From the NCBI GenBank assembly GCA_947503575.1, contig CANNDZ010000001.1:1798001-1862000 (forward strand): a DNA stretch of 64,000 nt, given 5' to 3'. Both the position numbers and the translations under genes were made by a program. Numbering within the stretch: the first letter of the stretch is position 1; each line of letters opens with the position of its first letter. The notes under the pieces were generated by a model. The model was not told the origin of the DNA, ran no database searches, and saw only the letters and a list, made by a program, of their open reading frames with translations. Of the stretch, positions 47,797-56,657 are shown one piece after another. This DNA comes from an uncultured Kordiimonas sp. (GTDB lineage Bacteria > Pseudomonadota > Alphaproteobacteria > Sphingomonadales > Kordiimonadaceae).

Positions 47797-48654
47797 TTAC
47801 AGAAACCGCGCGATAAGGGCGTCAATAGCATCCTGTACGATTTTTTCCCGCATTAGCGGTACATGGCCAACGTTTGGAACGGTGATGGCGACAAGGTCCG
47901 GGTGTTCGGCTTGCATGCGTTCCAGTGTATCGGCGGCCAGGATATCCGACAGCGCGCCGCGCAGCACCACCATTGGGATAGAATGCATCATGGTAAACAG
48001 CGGCCACAGGTCAGGAGCGGACTGGTCATCTTGGTCATCGAAGTTTTTGCGGATCGCGGGGTCATATTGCGCGACTGGCGCGCCGTCTTTGTCTGTGTAC
48101 AACATGTGGGTAAAATCAACCCATTCCTGATCCGTGAAGTTTGGATAAACGCCAGGGTTGGCAGTTTTGACGGCTGCAACCGCTTCGTCCCACGTCGCGG
48201 GCGGTGTACCAATGCCAACATAGGATTTGATGCGCTCGATGCCCTTGGGGTCAATTTCCGGCCCGATGTCATTGATGACAGCTGCCTTGATTGTGCCGGG
48301 GTGCATAGCGTTCATCATAATCGTCATCAGGCCACCCAGCGAGGTGCCGATGGTGATGATTTCGGTCAGGCCCAGATGGTCCAGAAGCGCCATCATATCG
48401 CCAACATAGGTGACCGGGCTGTAGCGGGATGGGTCCGGGTCCCACTCAGACAGACCGCGCCCCCGTTGTTCTGCACAAATAAGGCGACAGCGGTATTTCA
48501 GGTGGTCGGCTATGTAGCTAAAGTCTTTGGCGTTGCGGGTAAGGCCCGGCATGCACAAAACCACAGGTGCCCCATCTGGTGCGCGGTTGTAGTCGCGGTA
48601 ATGTTGCTTCAATCCGTCCGGGTTTGTGAAATAGCCGTTGGTAAAGTCAGCCAT
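47797..48654 (-). CDS. Alpha/beta hydrolase
   Basis: 285 residues. The nucleophile elbow is GTSLGG (S105), the oxyanion region is CMPGLTRNAKDFS, and the catalytic His is in NVGHVPLM. No signal peptide. The pattern is like cytoplasmic esterases or 3-oxoadipate enol-lactonase-like hydrolases. Its start overlaps the end of the AMP-dependent ligase gene by 8 bases, so both are surely in one operon, downstream of a TonB receptor. It may hydrolyse an ester or lactone imported by that receptor (inference). Confidence 0.88.
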   Translation of the reverse strand: MADFTNGYFTNPDGLKQHYRDYNRAPDGAPVVLCMPGLTRNAKDFSYIADHLKYRCRLICAEQRGRGLSEWDPDPSRYSPVTYVGDMMALLDHLGLTEIITIGTSLGGLMTIMMNAMHPGTIKAAVINDIGPEIDPKGIERIKSYVGIGTPPATWDEAVAAVKTANPGVYPNFTDQEWVDFTHMLYTDKDGAPVAQYDPAIRKNFDDQDDQSAPDLWPLFTMMHSIPMVVLRGALSDILAADTLERMQAEHPDLVAITVPNVGHVPLMREKIVQDAIDALIARFL

Positions 48655-50185
48655 GCTGCCAGTCCTTGTAAGTTTCCCGCAGGTCCCGCTTCAGTATCTT
48701 GCCGTTCGGGTTTCGAGGCAAGACATCTGTAAACACAACATCAGCAAGGCGTTGCTGCTTGCCCAGTTTACCGTTCGCCCAGGCCAGTATGTCGCCGCTA
48801 CTTTCGGTTGCGTCCGGCTCCTGCACAACGACGGCTAGCGGGGTTTCGCCCCATTTTTCACTGGGAACACCAATTACCGCCACGTCATTGATGCCTTCAT
48901 GGGTGAAAAGCACAGCTTCGATATCCTGTGGGTAAATGTTCTGGCCGCCTGACAGGATCATGTCTTTCTTGCGGTCAACGATATAGAGATAGCCGTCTGC
49001 GTCCAGCATGCCGATATCGCCTGTGCGCATCCATTTGCGGCCGTCCGGGGCGTGCCAGGTGGCGTCCGCGGTGGCGTCGGGCCGGTTCAGGTAGCCGGGC
49101 ATTACAATGCGCCCGACGCCGACCACTTCACCGGACTGGCCTGTGGGAACTTCTTTATCGTCATCGCCAATAATTTTTATGTCCGTGCCGATTAATGGCT
49201 TACCGACAGAGGCCATGCGGCCCTCTGCCTCTTCGGGTTCCAGCGTGGTGATAATGCCTTCTGTCAGGCCAAACAGTTCAATCACACTGGATGGGCCTAG
49301 CCTGTCAAAAAGCAGTGCCTTTAGGGTGGCGTGCAGCGGCGAGCCGCAGCTCATGATCGCCTGCACTGACGACAGGTCAAACCGGTCACTGCCCGGCACT
49401 TCCAACAGTCGCTGCAATTGAATGGGTACCATGGCGAAATTGGTAATTTTGTGCGTCTCAATTGCGGCGAGCGCAGCAGCGGCGTCAAACGCCTTTTCCA
49501 CTACCATCGTTCCGCCAGCAAGCAGCGTGCATAACATCCCCACCCAACTAATGTTGGAATAGAGCCCAATGGTGAACAGCGTGCGTGCGGACCCGTTGTA
49601 GCGTAGCGCGATGGCTAGGTCATATGCCCAGTCGCGGCGACCGCCGTGCGTGTGAACAATACCCTTGGGCATCCCTGTGGTGCCGGAACTATAGATAATG
49701 TTTAGGGGGTCGTCTTCTTTAATGCCAATGTCGGGTAGAGTGGTGGCCGCCCCTTCCTTCAGCGTAGCAAGGCCCTGATTGCCAGCAACCAGCTGAACGT
49801 CTGTGATGTTTTGGACTAAGGTCTGTGCCCGCGCGGTTTGATCATCAGTTGTAAAAATCGCCACTGCACCGGCATCCAGAAGCATGTTTGCCATTGCTTC
49901 GTCTGTTACCGAGAGGTTGATCGGCACACTACAGGCACCCGCTTTCATAATGCCAATGAGTGTTTCGACCATGGCGCGACCATTGGACATAACAACACCA
50001 ACCATGCTGCCCCGGCTGATACCCTTTGCTATCAGCGCGTTGGCAATGCGGTTGGTTTCTAACTCAAGCTGCTGCCATGTCAGGGTTTCATCGCCGCAAA
50101 TCAGTGCAGACTTGTTGCCTTTCCATTTGCCATGGAGGGACAGGATTTCAGGCAAAAGAGGGGCGTTGGTATCAAATGCACTCAT
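48647..50185 (-). CDS. AMP-dependent acyl-CoA synthetase (ANL superfamily)
   Basis: 512 residues. The AMP loop is IIYSSGTTGMPKG, the A5 motif LFGLTEG, and the hinge block KWMRTGDIGMLDADGYLYI with VDRKKDMILSGGQNIYP. The C-terminal lysine is in NPNGKILKRDL. It activates a carboxylic acid to a CoA ester. It lies in an operon with a TonB-dependent receptor upstream and an alpha/beta hydrolase downstream, which suggests uptake, hydrolysis and CoA activation of an external compound. GAAGGA precedes the ATG. Confidence 0.93.
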   Translation of the reverse strand: MSAFDTNAPLLPEILSLHGKWKGNKSALICGDETLTWQQLELETNRIANALIAKGISRGSMVGVVMSNGRAMVETLIGIMKAGACSVPINLSVTDEAMANMLLDAGAVAIFTTDDQTARAQTLVQNITDVQLVAGNQGLATLKEGAATTLPDIGIKEDDPLNIIYSSGTTGMPKGIVHTHGGRRDWAYDLAIALRYNGSARTLFTIGLYSNISWVGMLCTLLAGGTMVVEKAFDAAAALAAIETHKITNFAMVPIQLQRLLEVPGSDRFDLSSVQAIMSCGSPLHATLKALLFDRLGPSSVIELFGLTEGIITTLEPEEAEGRMASVGKPLIGTDIKIIGDDDKEVPTGQSGEVVGVGRIVMPGYLNRPDATADATWHAPDGRKWMRTGDIGMLDADGYLYIVDRKKDMILSGGQNIYPQDIEAVLFTHEGINDVAVIGVPSEKWGETPLAVVVQEPDATESSGDILAWANGKLGKQQRLADVVFTDVLPRNPNGKILKRDLRETYKDWQHG

Positions 50186-50224
50186 TTGATGATCCTTCGA
50201 TTTGCATAAATTCTGGCGCGAATA

Positions 50225-50277
50225 CTGGCCGGAGGAGGGGAAGAGTAGCCCAAAGTGGGGAGAGTTCCTCCGGCCAG
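50225..50277 (-). other. Strong 12-bp inverted repeat between TonB receptor and ligase genes
   Basis: CTGGCCGGAGGA (50225-50236) and TCCTCCGGCCAG (50266-50277) are perfect inverse complements around a 29-base loop, just past the receptor stop on the minus strand. There is no T-run. It could stop or slow transcription, or protect the receptor mRNA from 3' decay so that the receptor is made in excess of the ligase. Confidence 0.55.
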
Positions 50278-50291
50278 GTGCGCCAAACTTC

Positions 50292-52661
50292 CTAGAAACG
50301 AAGTCCGACGGTTGCCGTTACCGTTAGTGGTGGGCCGTAGAAGGCTGAAGCGATGCCTTCCAGTCCCAAGGTCGACGCGGTGCCAGCTGCGTTGGCAAAG
50401 TTGTAACCAGCAACCTTATATTCGTTGTCGGTCAAGTTCTTGCCGTGCAGGCCGACTTCATACTTGCCATCATCAGATACCCACACAACGCTGGCATCAA
50501 ACAGGGAATAGCCCGGCTGATCGAGGAACTGGTTTCTAACCTCAAATTGGTGTGTAAGGCTTTTGTAAGACCAGGCACCAATGACGGAAAGCGTTCCACT
50601 TTCGCCGAACAGATCTGTTGGACGATTATAAGAAAGCCGCAAATTTGTGCTCCACTCAGGCGTATTTTGAATAACGCGCTCGTCAGACACATCCTGCAGT
50701 GATGTTTCACCGGAAACCGGGTCAGTTACAGCGGTGATGAACTCGTCATATTCTGCATTAATCCACCCAAGGGCAAAGTCTGCAACCACGCTGTCGCCGT
50801 TAACGCCAGTATTTTCAGCCAGGATGGCGTTACCTTCCAGTTCAACGCCAAAGAAGTCGGCGGCACCTGCGTTTGTGGTGATACCAGAGAAGCTGTCATT
50901 GATGCCATCACCTGTGGTGTCGACGCCAATCGACCCTGGCACCTGGACATTGGTATAATCACTGTAGAAAACGGCGATATTGGTTGTAACCTTGCCATTT
51001 GCCCACGTTGATTTGGCACCTGCCTCATAAGTGGTGATTTCTTCAGGATCAAAATTGATGAAGTCAAAAATCTCATCATCTGACGTTATGCCGTCGTTGT
51101 TCAGGTCAGGTGCTGCGCTGCTTTGTGCCCTTGGGTCAAAGCTGCCTCCCTTGAAGCCCTCGCTATAGGAGAGATACAGGGTCTGATCGTCGCTGGGTTG
51201 CCATGACAGGCTGACGCGCGGTGAAAAGTCAGTGTATTTTTCTTCACCGTTAAAGTCAGATGTTGTGGCAATCAAAGTTGCATTGCCGCCAAAAGTTGTT
51301 GAATTGCCGCCAATGAATGTGCGGCGCAGAATGGTTGAGTTTCGGGTGTCCTCAGTGTAGCGGCCCCCTACGTTCAGCTCAAGATTGCTGTCCATGCCAA
51401 ATGCAGCATCCAGATCAAAGCTGAAATCACCGAAGATGGACCATGTTTCGGTTTCCACGTCACCCAGGGTATTGGCGTTTAGACCTGGCAGGCCAATAAC
51501 GTCGCCGGTTTGCCCCAGAACGACATCAAATTCATTGAATGCCGTCGCGTCCAGATAATAAAAACCAAAAATACCGCTGACGACATCATCCGTATAAAGA
51601 ATTTGGAACTCTTCACTGAACTGATCATTGCGGTAAACAACAGGAACATCAACATCCACAACAGGCAAGCTGTCAAAATCAATTTGCTGGAAGCTTTCGT
51701 CCTCGCGGTAAGAAAGAATATTCTTAATCGTGACTTTGTCGTTTACTTCATATTCGATAAGCGCCGAACCGCCGTACCATTCGGCTTCGTTTCTGCCTTG
51801 AATACCGGCTCGCGTATCGAATACGTCGTCCAGTACAGGTGCGCCGGATACCAGGCCCGGAATCAGGCGGTGACCCGATTTGGGGTTAGACTTATCTTCC
51901 AGATAATCAGCTGATAGACGGATAAACAAATCAGGCGAGGGAGTTAACTCTACGCTGCCGCGGAACGCCAGAATATCTTTGTCATAATGCTCCTGACCCG
52001 TCGTCAGGTTTTCGCCAAAGCCATTTCTTTGCAGATAAGCGACAGAACCACCAACACGAACCGTGTCTGTGATTGGGGCTTCACCTGTGGCAATAACATC
52101 ATGCTGACCGTATGTGCCGCCGTTAAGGCGCACTTTGAACGCGGGTTCATCACCAAGCCGTTTGGTTACATACTTAATGGCACCACCAATCGTGTTCCGG
52201 CCATACAGTGTTCCTTGTGGCCCGCGCAGGACTTCAACACGCTCCACGTCATAGATATCCAGGACCGCGCCTTGAGGCCGGTTTAGGTAAACGTCGTCAA
52301 TGTAAAGCCCAACGCCTGCCTCAAAGCCTGCCACCGGGTCCTGTTGACCCACACCCCGGATGAACGCCGTAATTGTTGTGTTTGTACCGCGCGATACTTC
52401 AAGTGTGACGTTTGGCGTTGTTTGCGCAATGAATGTGATATCGGTTGCGCCAAGGCGTGCCAATTCAGCGCCGCTTATCGCAGACACGGCAATAGGCACA
52501 TCTTGCAAACTTTCTGTTCGGCGCCGCGCTGTTACGGTAATTTCATCAACAGAAGCAGATTGATCGTCGTCATTTTGCGCGATGACGGGTGCACCCACCA
52601 GAAGGCTGCCAGATGCGGCACCTGCCAGCAAAGCAGCCCGAATAGGTTTTCTTGAATACAT
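50292..52661 (-). CDS. TonB-dependent outer-membrane receptor
   Basis: 789 residues from the ATG ending at 52661, preceded by GGGGAGAA. The signal peptide ends at VIAQ (about 30). The TonB box region DEITVTARRR follows. The plug domain contains GLYIDDVYLNRPQG and VEVLRGPQGTLYGRNTIGG, and the barrel runs to the C-terminal aromatic FYGPPLTVTATVGLRF. It imports a bulky nutrient across the outer membrane using the proton-motive force. Its plug and barrel resemble the many receptors linked with hydrophobic or aromatic substrate catabolism rather than siderophore receptors (no iron genes are near). It is divergent from a TetR gene with two operators between them. Confidence 0.94.
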   Translation of the reverse strand: MYSRKPIRAALLAGAASGSLLVGAPVIAQNDDDQSASVDEITVTARRRTESLQDVPIAVSAISGAELARLGATDITFIAQTTPNVTLEVSRGTNTTITAFIRGVGQQDPVAGFEAGVGLYIDDVYLNRPQGAVLDIYDVERVEVLRGPQGTLYGRNTIGGAIKYVTKRLGDEPAFKVRLNGGTYGQHDVIATGEAPITDTVRVGGSVAYLQRNGFGENLTTGQEHYDKDILAFRGSVELTPSPDLFIRLSADYLEDKSNPKSGHRLIPGLVSGAPVLDDVFDTRAGIQGRNEAEWYGGSALIEYEVNDKVTIKNILSYREDESFQQIDFDSLPVVDVDVPVVYRNDQFSEEFQILYTDDVVSGIFGFYYLDATAFNEFDVVLGQTGDVIGLPGLNANTLGDVETETWSIFGDFSFDLDAAFGMDSNLELNVGGRYTEDTRNSTILRRTFIGGNSTTFGGNATLIATTSDFNGEEKYTDFSPRVSLSWQPSDDQTLYLSYSEGFKGGSFDPRAQSSAAPDLNNDGITSDDEIFDFINFDPEEITTYEAGAKSTWANGKVTTNIAVFYSDYTNVQVPGSIGVDTTGDGINDSFSGITTNAGAADFFGVELEGNAILAENTGVNGDSVVADFALGWINAEYDEFITAVTDPVSGETSLQDVSDERVIQNTPEWSTNLRLSYNRPTDLFGESGTLSVIGAWSYKSLTHQFEVRNQFLDQPGYSLFDASVVWVSDDGKYEVGLHGKNLTDNEYKVAGYNFANAAGTASTLGLEGIASAFYGPPLTVTATVGLRF

Positions 52662-52732
52662 GGTTTTCTCCCCTTGGTTGGGTATGCGCAGGCTCCCATT
52701 CCGGCACATATCCCATTTCACACACAATAAAA

Positions 52733-52748
52733 TTCAACAAACGTTGAA
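52733..52748. promoter_or_regulatory. Operator 1, TTCAAC-N4-GTTGAA
   Basis: A perfect 16-bp palindrome in the divergent region between the TonB receptor and the TetR gene. It shares its consensus with operator 2, whose centre lies 29 bp away, so the two probably bind the same dimeric regulator. Confidence 0.7.
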
Positions 52749-52761
52749 AGTCAACAAAAAA

Positions 52762-52777
52762 TTCAACGATCATTGAA
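52762..52777. promoter_or_regulatory. Operator 2, TTCAAC-N4-ATTGAA
   Basis: Near-perfect copy of operator 1 (one mismatch in the right arm), 72 bp before the TTG start of the TetR gene and 100 bp before the receptor start. Its centre GATC is itself symmetrical. Confidence 0.68.
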
Positions 52778-52848
52778 ATTTTGAAAATGTGCGTTGTCGC
52801 GCAGGCACCTTTTCGCTAAGAATATTAATCAGTAGCGAGGAGCCAGAC

Positions 52849-53502
52849 TTGGCAGACGGAAGCCAGAAATCCAAAACCAAACGCAAAGACCGTATCCTGG
52901 ATGCGGCTGAGACATTGTTCGCCAAGCATGGCTTTGACGGTGTTTCCATGCGCCGGGTGGCTGAGGAGGCTGGCGTGGACCTGGCGCTTTCCAGCTATCA
53001 CTTTGGTAATAAACGCGGCCTTTTTGATGCCGTTTTGCTGCGCCGCGCCGAAGTTTTGAATGAAACACGGTTGGCTGCGCTGGAACGCTGCAAGGCCGAA
53101 GCGGGCGAGGGTGGCCCAACTGTGGATGCCATTATTAACGCTTTTCTGGAACCCATGTTGGCGCATGGCTATCAGGAAGATGAAGGCTGGCGACACTATT
53201 TTGAACTGGTTGCCCAGGTGAACAGTTCTTTCGAATGGGGCGGGCAGTTGATGACCAAGTATTTTGACCCACTTGTTCGGAAATTTATTGATGCGTTGAA
53301 AGAGGCCCTGCCAAACGCTGAGCCTGCGGATTTATATTGGTGTTACCATTTTCTGTCGGGGGCCTTGACCCTGACTTTTGCGCATACGGGCCGGATAGAC
53401 CAACTGTCTGACGGCATTGCCAAATCGGAAGATATGGTCGGAGCCTATGAACGCATGGTGCCCTTTGTCGCAGCCGGGTTTCGCCGTTTGTGCGACAAAT
53501 AG
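52849..53502 (+). CDS. TetR family transcriptional regulator
   Basis: 217 residues from a TTG at 52849, preferred because AGGAG lies six bases upstream; an in-frame GTG at 52789 has no ribosome site and would cross the promoter region. The TetR helix-turn-helix is at about 10-57 (RILDAAETLFAKHGFDGVSMRRVAEEAGV, then LSSYHFGNKRGLF). The C-terminal ligand domain is of the CerR/DUF1956-like type. It is divergent from the TonB receptor operon and likely represses that operon and itself via the two palindromes between them. The ligand is probably the imported compound or its CoA ester. Confidence 0.9.
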   Translation: MADGSQKSKTKRKDRILDAAETLFAKHGFDGVSMRRVAEEAGVDLALSSYHFGNKRGLFDAVLLRRAEVLNETRLAALERCKAEAGEGGPTVDAIINAFLEPMLAHGYQEDEGWRHYFELVAQVNSSFEWGGQLMTKYFDPLVRKFIDALKEALPNAEPADLYWCYHFLSGALTLTFAHTGRIDQLSDGIAKSEDMVGAYERMVPFVAAGFRRLCDK

Positions 53503-53542
53503 TTTCTCGTTTCCAAACATCCACTTACTCTAGGAGAGTTTT

Positions 53543-54076
53543 ATGACATCACGCTGTATCGCCGTGACGATTGCCTTATGCTGCTTTATTGCGGGATTGG
53601 CAAAAGCGGCAGAGGTTGATTTTTCTACCGGACCGTTGATTACAGAATATGGACCTGTCGCTATTGTGCCGGGGGCAAAGCAGATACCGGCTGACACCCG
53701 TTTCGCTGTTGCTTTTGACGTGACCGCGCGAGGTAAAGACGATGGCATTAACCGACGATTTGAAAGTGCAGCCCGGTTCCTGAATATGCACGCGGCGGTG
53801 GGTGTTGACCCGAAAAATATGACACTTGCTGTTGTTGTGCATGGCCCCGCGGTTTTGGACCTAACAAGTGCCGGACGGTACGGCGCGACCAACCCGAATG
53901 CTGATATGATCAGCCAGTTGCAGGCGCACGGCGTGCGTTTTGTGGTGTGTGGCCAGTCTGCAAGCTATCAGGATGTGACGGTTGACGATTTGTTGCCTGG
54001 AGTCGAGATGGCAGTATCTGCGATGACAGCCCATGCGCTTTTGCAACAGCAGGGTTATACGCTTAACCCGTTTTGA
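53543..54076 (+). CDS. Exported DsrE-like protein
   Basis: 177 residues with a signal peptide (1-22, ending AKA). The body has a DsrE/DsrF-like fold: NMTLAVVVHGPAVLDLT and the conserved VRFVVCGQSA, in which Cys is the position used for sulfur relay in some members. Periplasmic DsrE proteins of this type are common and mostly uncharacterised. The C-terminal SAMTAHALLQQQGYTL is also family-like. AGGAGAG precedes the start. It lies 40 bp after the TetR gene on the same strand. Confidence 0.85.
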   Translation: MTSRCIAVTIALCCFIAGLAKAAEVDFSTGPLITEYGPVAIVPGAKQIPADTRFAVAFDVTARGKDDGINRRFESAARFLNMHAAVGVDPKNMTLAVVVHGPAVLDLTSAGRYGATNPNADMISQLQAHGVRFVVCGQSASYQDVTVDDLLPGVEMAVSAMTAHALLQQQGYTLNPF

Positions 54077-54160
54077 CGCGGTTTGATAACGCTTGCCTGC
54101 GGCGGTTTTCAGGTTAGAACAGTAGGCAGTCACAGTAATAGTCTGAGTGGGGACAATTTC

Positions 54161-56356
54161 ATGATCAAATACAGCATGGCAGCAGCCATAATGCTGACAC
54201 TGCCTGTTGTGGCAGAGGATTTTACTATTGAGCGGCTGGAGGGCAGCCCCAGCATCAATGGCGCAAATGTTCAGGGCCTTAAAATGGCCCCTGACGGCAA
54301 GCGCGTTACTTTCTTGCGGGGCAAGGCGGGCAATGCAGCCCAGCTAGATTTGTGGGAGTTTGATATCGAATCAGGCGAATCAGTAATGCTTGTTGATTCG
54401 GCGAGCCTGCTTGATGGTGGTGTTGAGGTTCTGAGTGAAGAAGAAAAAGCCCGGCGCGAGCGCAACAGAGCGATTACAGGGAAAACTGGAATAGTCAGCT
54501 ATTTCTGGTCCGCAGACAGCAGTATGTTGTTGTTCCCGATCAGCGGCGACGTATATGTTCTGCCGCTTGGAGGAGAGGTTAAGCGCCTCACGAATACGCC
54601 CGCGTTTGAAACTGATATCAAGTTCAGCCCTGGCGGTAGCTATGTATCCTTTGTGCGGGACCGTGAACTATTTGCCGTTAATGTCGACAGTGGGGCAGAG
54701 ACCAAACTGACCACCGGATCTTCCGAAACGGTAGCAAATGGTATGGCTGAATTTGTCGCGCAGGAAGAGCTGGGTCGTTTCACCGGTTATTGGTGGTCGC
54801 CCGACGAAACCCGCGTTGCGTTTGAGCAGTTTGATGAAAGCGGCGTGGTCGTCAAAGACCGCTATGAAGTGCAGCCGGATGGCGGCGTTGTGACGCTAAA
54901 ACAACGGTACCCTGAGGCGGGTAGCCCTAACGCAGTTGTTAAGCTTGGGATTGTCGAAGTTGCTGACCAGTCGGTTGATTGGGTAGACCTTGGCGACAAT
55001 GACGATATATATCTTGCGCGGGTCAACTGGACACCGGATAGCGAGACGGTTGTCGTGCAGCGTTTAAACCGGGAACAGACGCAGCTTGATATCCTGATGG
55101 CGGGTTTGAACGGTGATAGCGAAACACTTGTTAGCGAGACCAGCGATATCTGGATCAATCTTGATAACAACATGCGGTTTCTTGAAGACGGTTCCATGAT
55201 CCGTACCAGCGAACGCAGCGGATATCGCCATATTGTGCGCCATGACATGCAAACCGGCGCGGCGACAGCATTAACGTCTGGAGACTGGGTTGTTGCCGAG
55301 ATAAAGAAAATTGATGAAGACGCGGGCATGGTCTATTTCACCGGCTTCAAAGACACACCGATTGAACAGCATCTGTATGGTGTTCCGTTAGCTGGTGGAA
55401 CCGTTACACGGATCAGCCAGGAACGCGGTTGGCACAGTGTGACCGTTGGGTCAGATGTGTATATCGACAATTTCTCCAATCCGCAGCAACCACCGCAGGT
55501 GACGATCAAAAGTCTTGCTGATGGAAGTTTGAAATCCACTGTTCTTGCCAACGCACTAGATGACAATCATCCATACTTCCCCTATCGGGACAGTACGCCG
55601 AAGCAGGAGTTTGGCACCATCAACGCGGCAGATGGCACGCCCCTATACTACCGGTTATATACACCACTGAATATGGAAGAGGGCAAGCGCTATCCTGCCA
55701 TTCTGGCACCATACGGCGGCCCCCATGGCCAGCGGGTACGCAACCAGTGGCAGGTGAATTTCAACGATATTCTGGCGCGTAACGGATACGTTGTCATGGT
55801 GCTGGATAACCGGGGCATGTGGAACCGGGGCCTTGAATTTGAAGGCCACGTGAAAAATGCCATGGGCACCGTGGAAGTAGAAGACCAGGTGGCTGGTGCC
55901 GAGTACCTCAAAACACTGCCTTATGTCGATGGCAGCAATATTGGCACATGGGGTTGGTCTTATGGCGGGTACATGACGCTGATGAGCCTGTTTAAAGAAC
56001 CAGATGTGTTCAAGGCTGGCGTTTCCGTCTCACCGGTAACCGACTGGCGGCTGTATGACACAGCCTATACTGAGCGGTATTTGGGGCACCCTGACGCGCC
56101 CGGCGATGTGTATGCCAACACAAGCGTGTTCAAGTATGTTGACGGCTTCAAAGGTGATTTGCTGCTGATTCACGGTATGGCAGATGACAACGTGTTTTTT
56201 GATCATACGGTCAAATTGTTGTCAGTCTTGCAAAATCAGGGAAAGCGGTTTGAATTGATGACCTATCCGGGCAAAAAACACGGTATTAGGGGCGAGAAAA
56301 CTCGGACGCATTTGTGGAATCAAGCGCTTGATTTCTTCAATCGCACCCTGAAATAG
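54161..56356 (+). CDS. Dipeptidyl-peptidase IV-like S9 peptidase
   Basis: 731 residues from the ATG at 54161 (GGGGA upstream), with a short signal peptide (1-18). An N-terminal eight-bladed propeller includes EFVAQEELGRFTGYWWSPD, which carries the Glu-Glu pair that holds the substrate N-terminus in DPP-IV enzymes. The C-terminal hydrolase has S600 (GWSYGGYM), D675 (HGMADDNVF) and H707 (GKKHGI). It removes X-Pro or X-Ala dipeptides from peptides in the periplasm. An intrinsic terminator follows. Confidence 0.95.
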   Translation: MIKYSMAAAIMLTLPVVAEDFTIERLEGSPSINGANVQGLKMAPDGKRVTFLRGKAGNAAQLDLWEFDIESGESVMLVDSASLLDGGVEVLSEEEKARRERNRAITGKTGIVSYFWSADSSMLLFPISGDVYVLPLGGEVKRLTNTPAFETDIKFSPGGSYVSFVRDRELFAVNVDSGAETKLTTGSSETVANGMAEFVAQEELGRFTGYWWSPDETRVAFEQFDESGVVVKDRYEVQPDGGVVTLKQRYPEAGSPNAVVKLGIVEVADQSVDWVDLGDNDDIYLARVNWTPDSETVVVQRLNREQTQLDILMAGLNGDSETLVSETSDIWINLDNNMRFLEDGSMIRTSERSGYRHIVRHDMQTGAATALTSGDWVVAEIKKIDEDAGMVYFTGFKDTPIEQHLYGVPLAGGTVTRISQERGWHSVTVGSDVYIDNFSNPQQPPQVTIKSLADGSLKSTVLANALDDNHPYFPYRDSTPKQEFGTINAADGTPLYYRLYTPLNMEEGKRYPAILAPYGGPHGQRVRNQWQVNFNDILARNGYVVMVLDNRGMWNRGLEFEGHVKNAMGTVEVEDQVAGAEYLKTLPYVDGSNIGTWGWSYGGYMTLMSLFKEPDVFKAGVSVSPVTDWRLYDTAYTERYLGHPDAPGDVYANTSVFKYVDGFKGDLLLIHGMADDNVFFDHTVKLLSVLQNQGKRFELMTYPGKKHGIRGEKTRTHLWNQALDFFNRTLK

Positions 56357-56383
56357 GCAAAAAAATACATCAAAAAACACAGG

Positions 56384-56411
56384 AAAAAGGCGTCCTTGGG
56401 GCGCCTTTTTT
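56384..56411 (+). terminator. Intrinsic terminator after the DPP-IV gene
   Basis: AAAAAGGCG (56384-56392) and CGCCTTTTT (56402-56410) form a 9-bp stem with a 9-base loop, followed by T. Confidence 0.88.
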
Positions 56412-56477
56412 AGGCCAGCTGCCCGCTTTTGACCATAGTCAAATACCTGTTTCCTCGGCCTGTCTAAACAGAATATA

Positions 56478-56554
56478 GGGCGACGGGGGTGCATAGAGCC
56501 CCGCATTGGCGCATCGGAATCCCTAGTTCGCGAGCTGGCGCGGGACCGTCGCCC
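56478..56554. ncRNA. Candidate structured RNA closed by a 9-bp stem
   Basis: GGGCGACGG (56478-56486) and CCGTCGCCC (56546-56554) pair perfectly around 59 bases. Inside, GGGG and CCCC (about 56484-56502) form one hairpin and TCCC/GGGA with CGC/GCG (about 56520-56545) another, giving a three-way-junction-like element. It has no tRNA T-arm and matches no RNA family I can name. It lies alone between a terminator and a small membrane gene. An RNA, a leader or only a DNA palindrome are all possible. Confidence 0.35.
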
Positions 56555-56657
56555 AACCATTTTCTAGACCAGATGTAAAAGCCATTTTGCTTTGGCCCTA
56601 CACTTTACTGTTGCGACACATCTGAGGCCTGCGTCTGCATATTTTGGGGAATACGTC

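Noticed and set aside
56478-56554. tRNA gene
   Set aside because: The outer stem and nearby CCA look tRNA-like, but there is no T-arm GTTCRA sequence in place, no anticodon arm, and one extra base before CCA.
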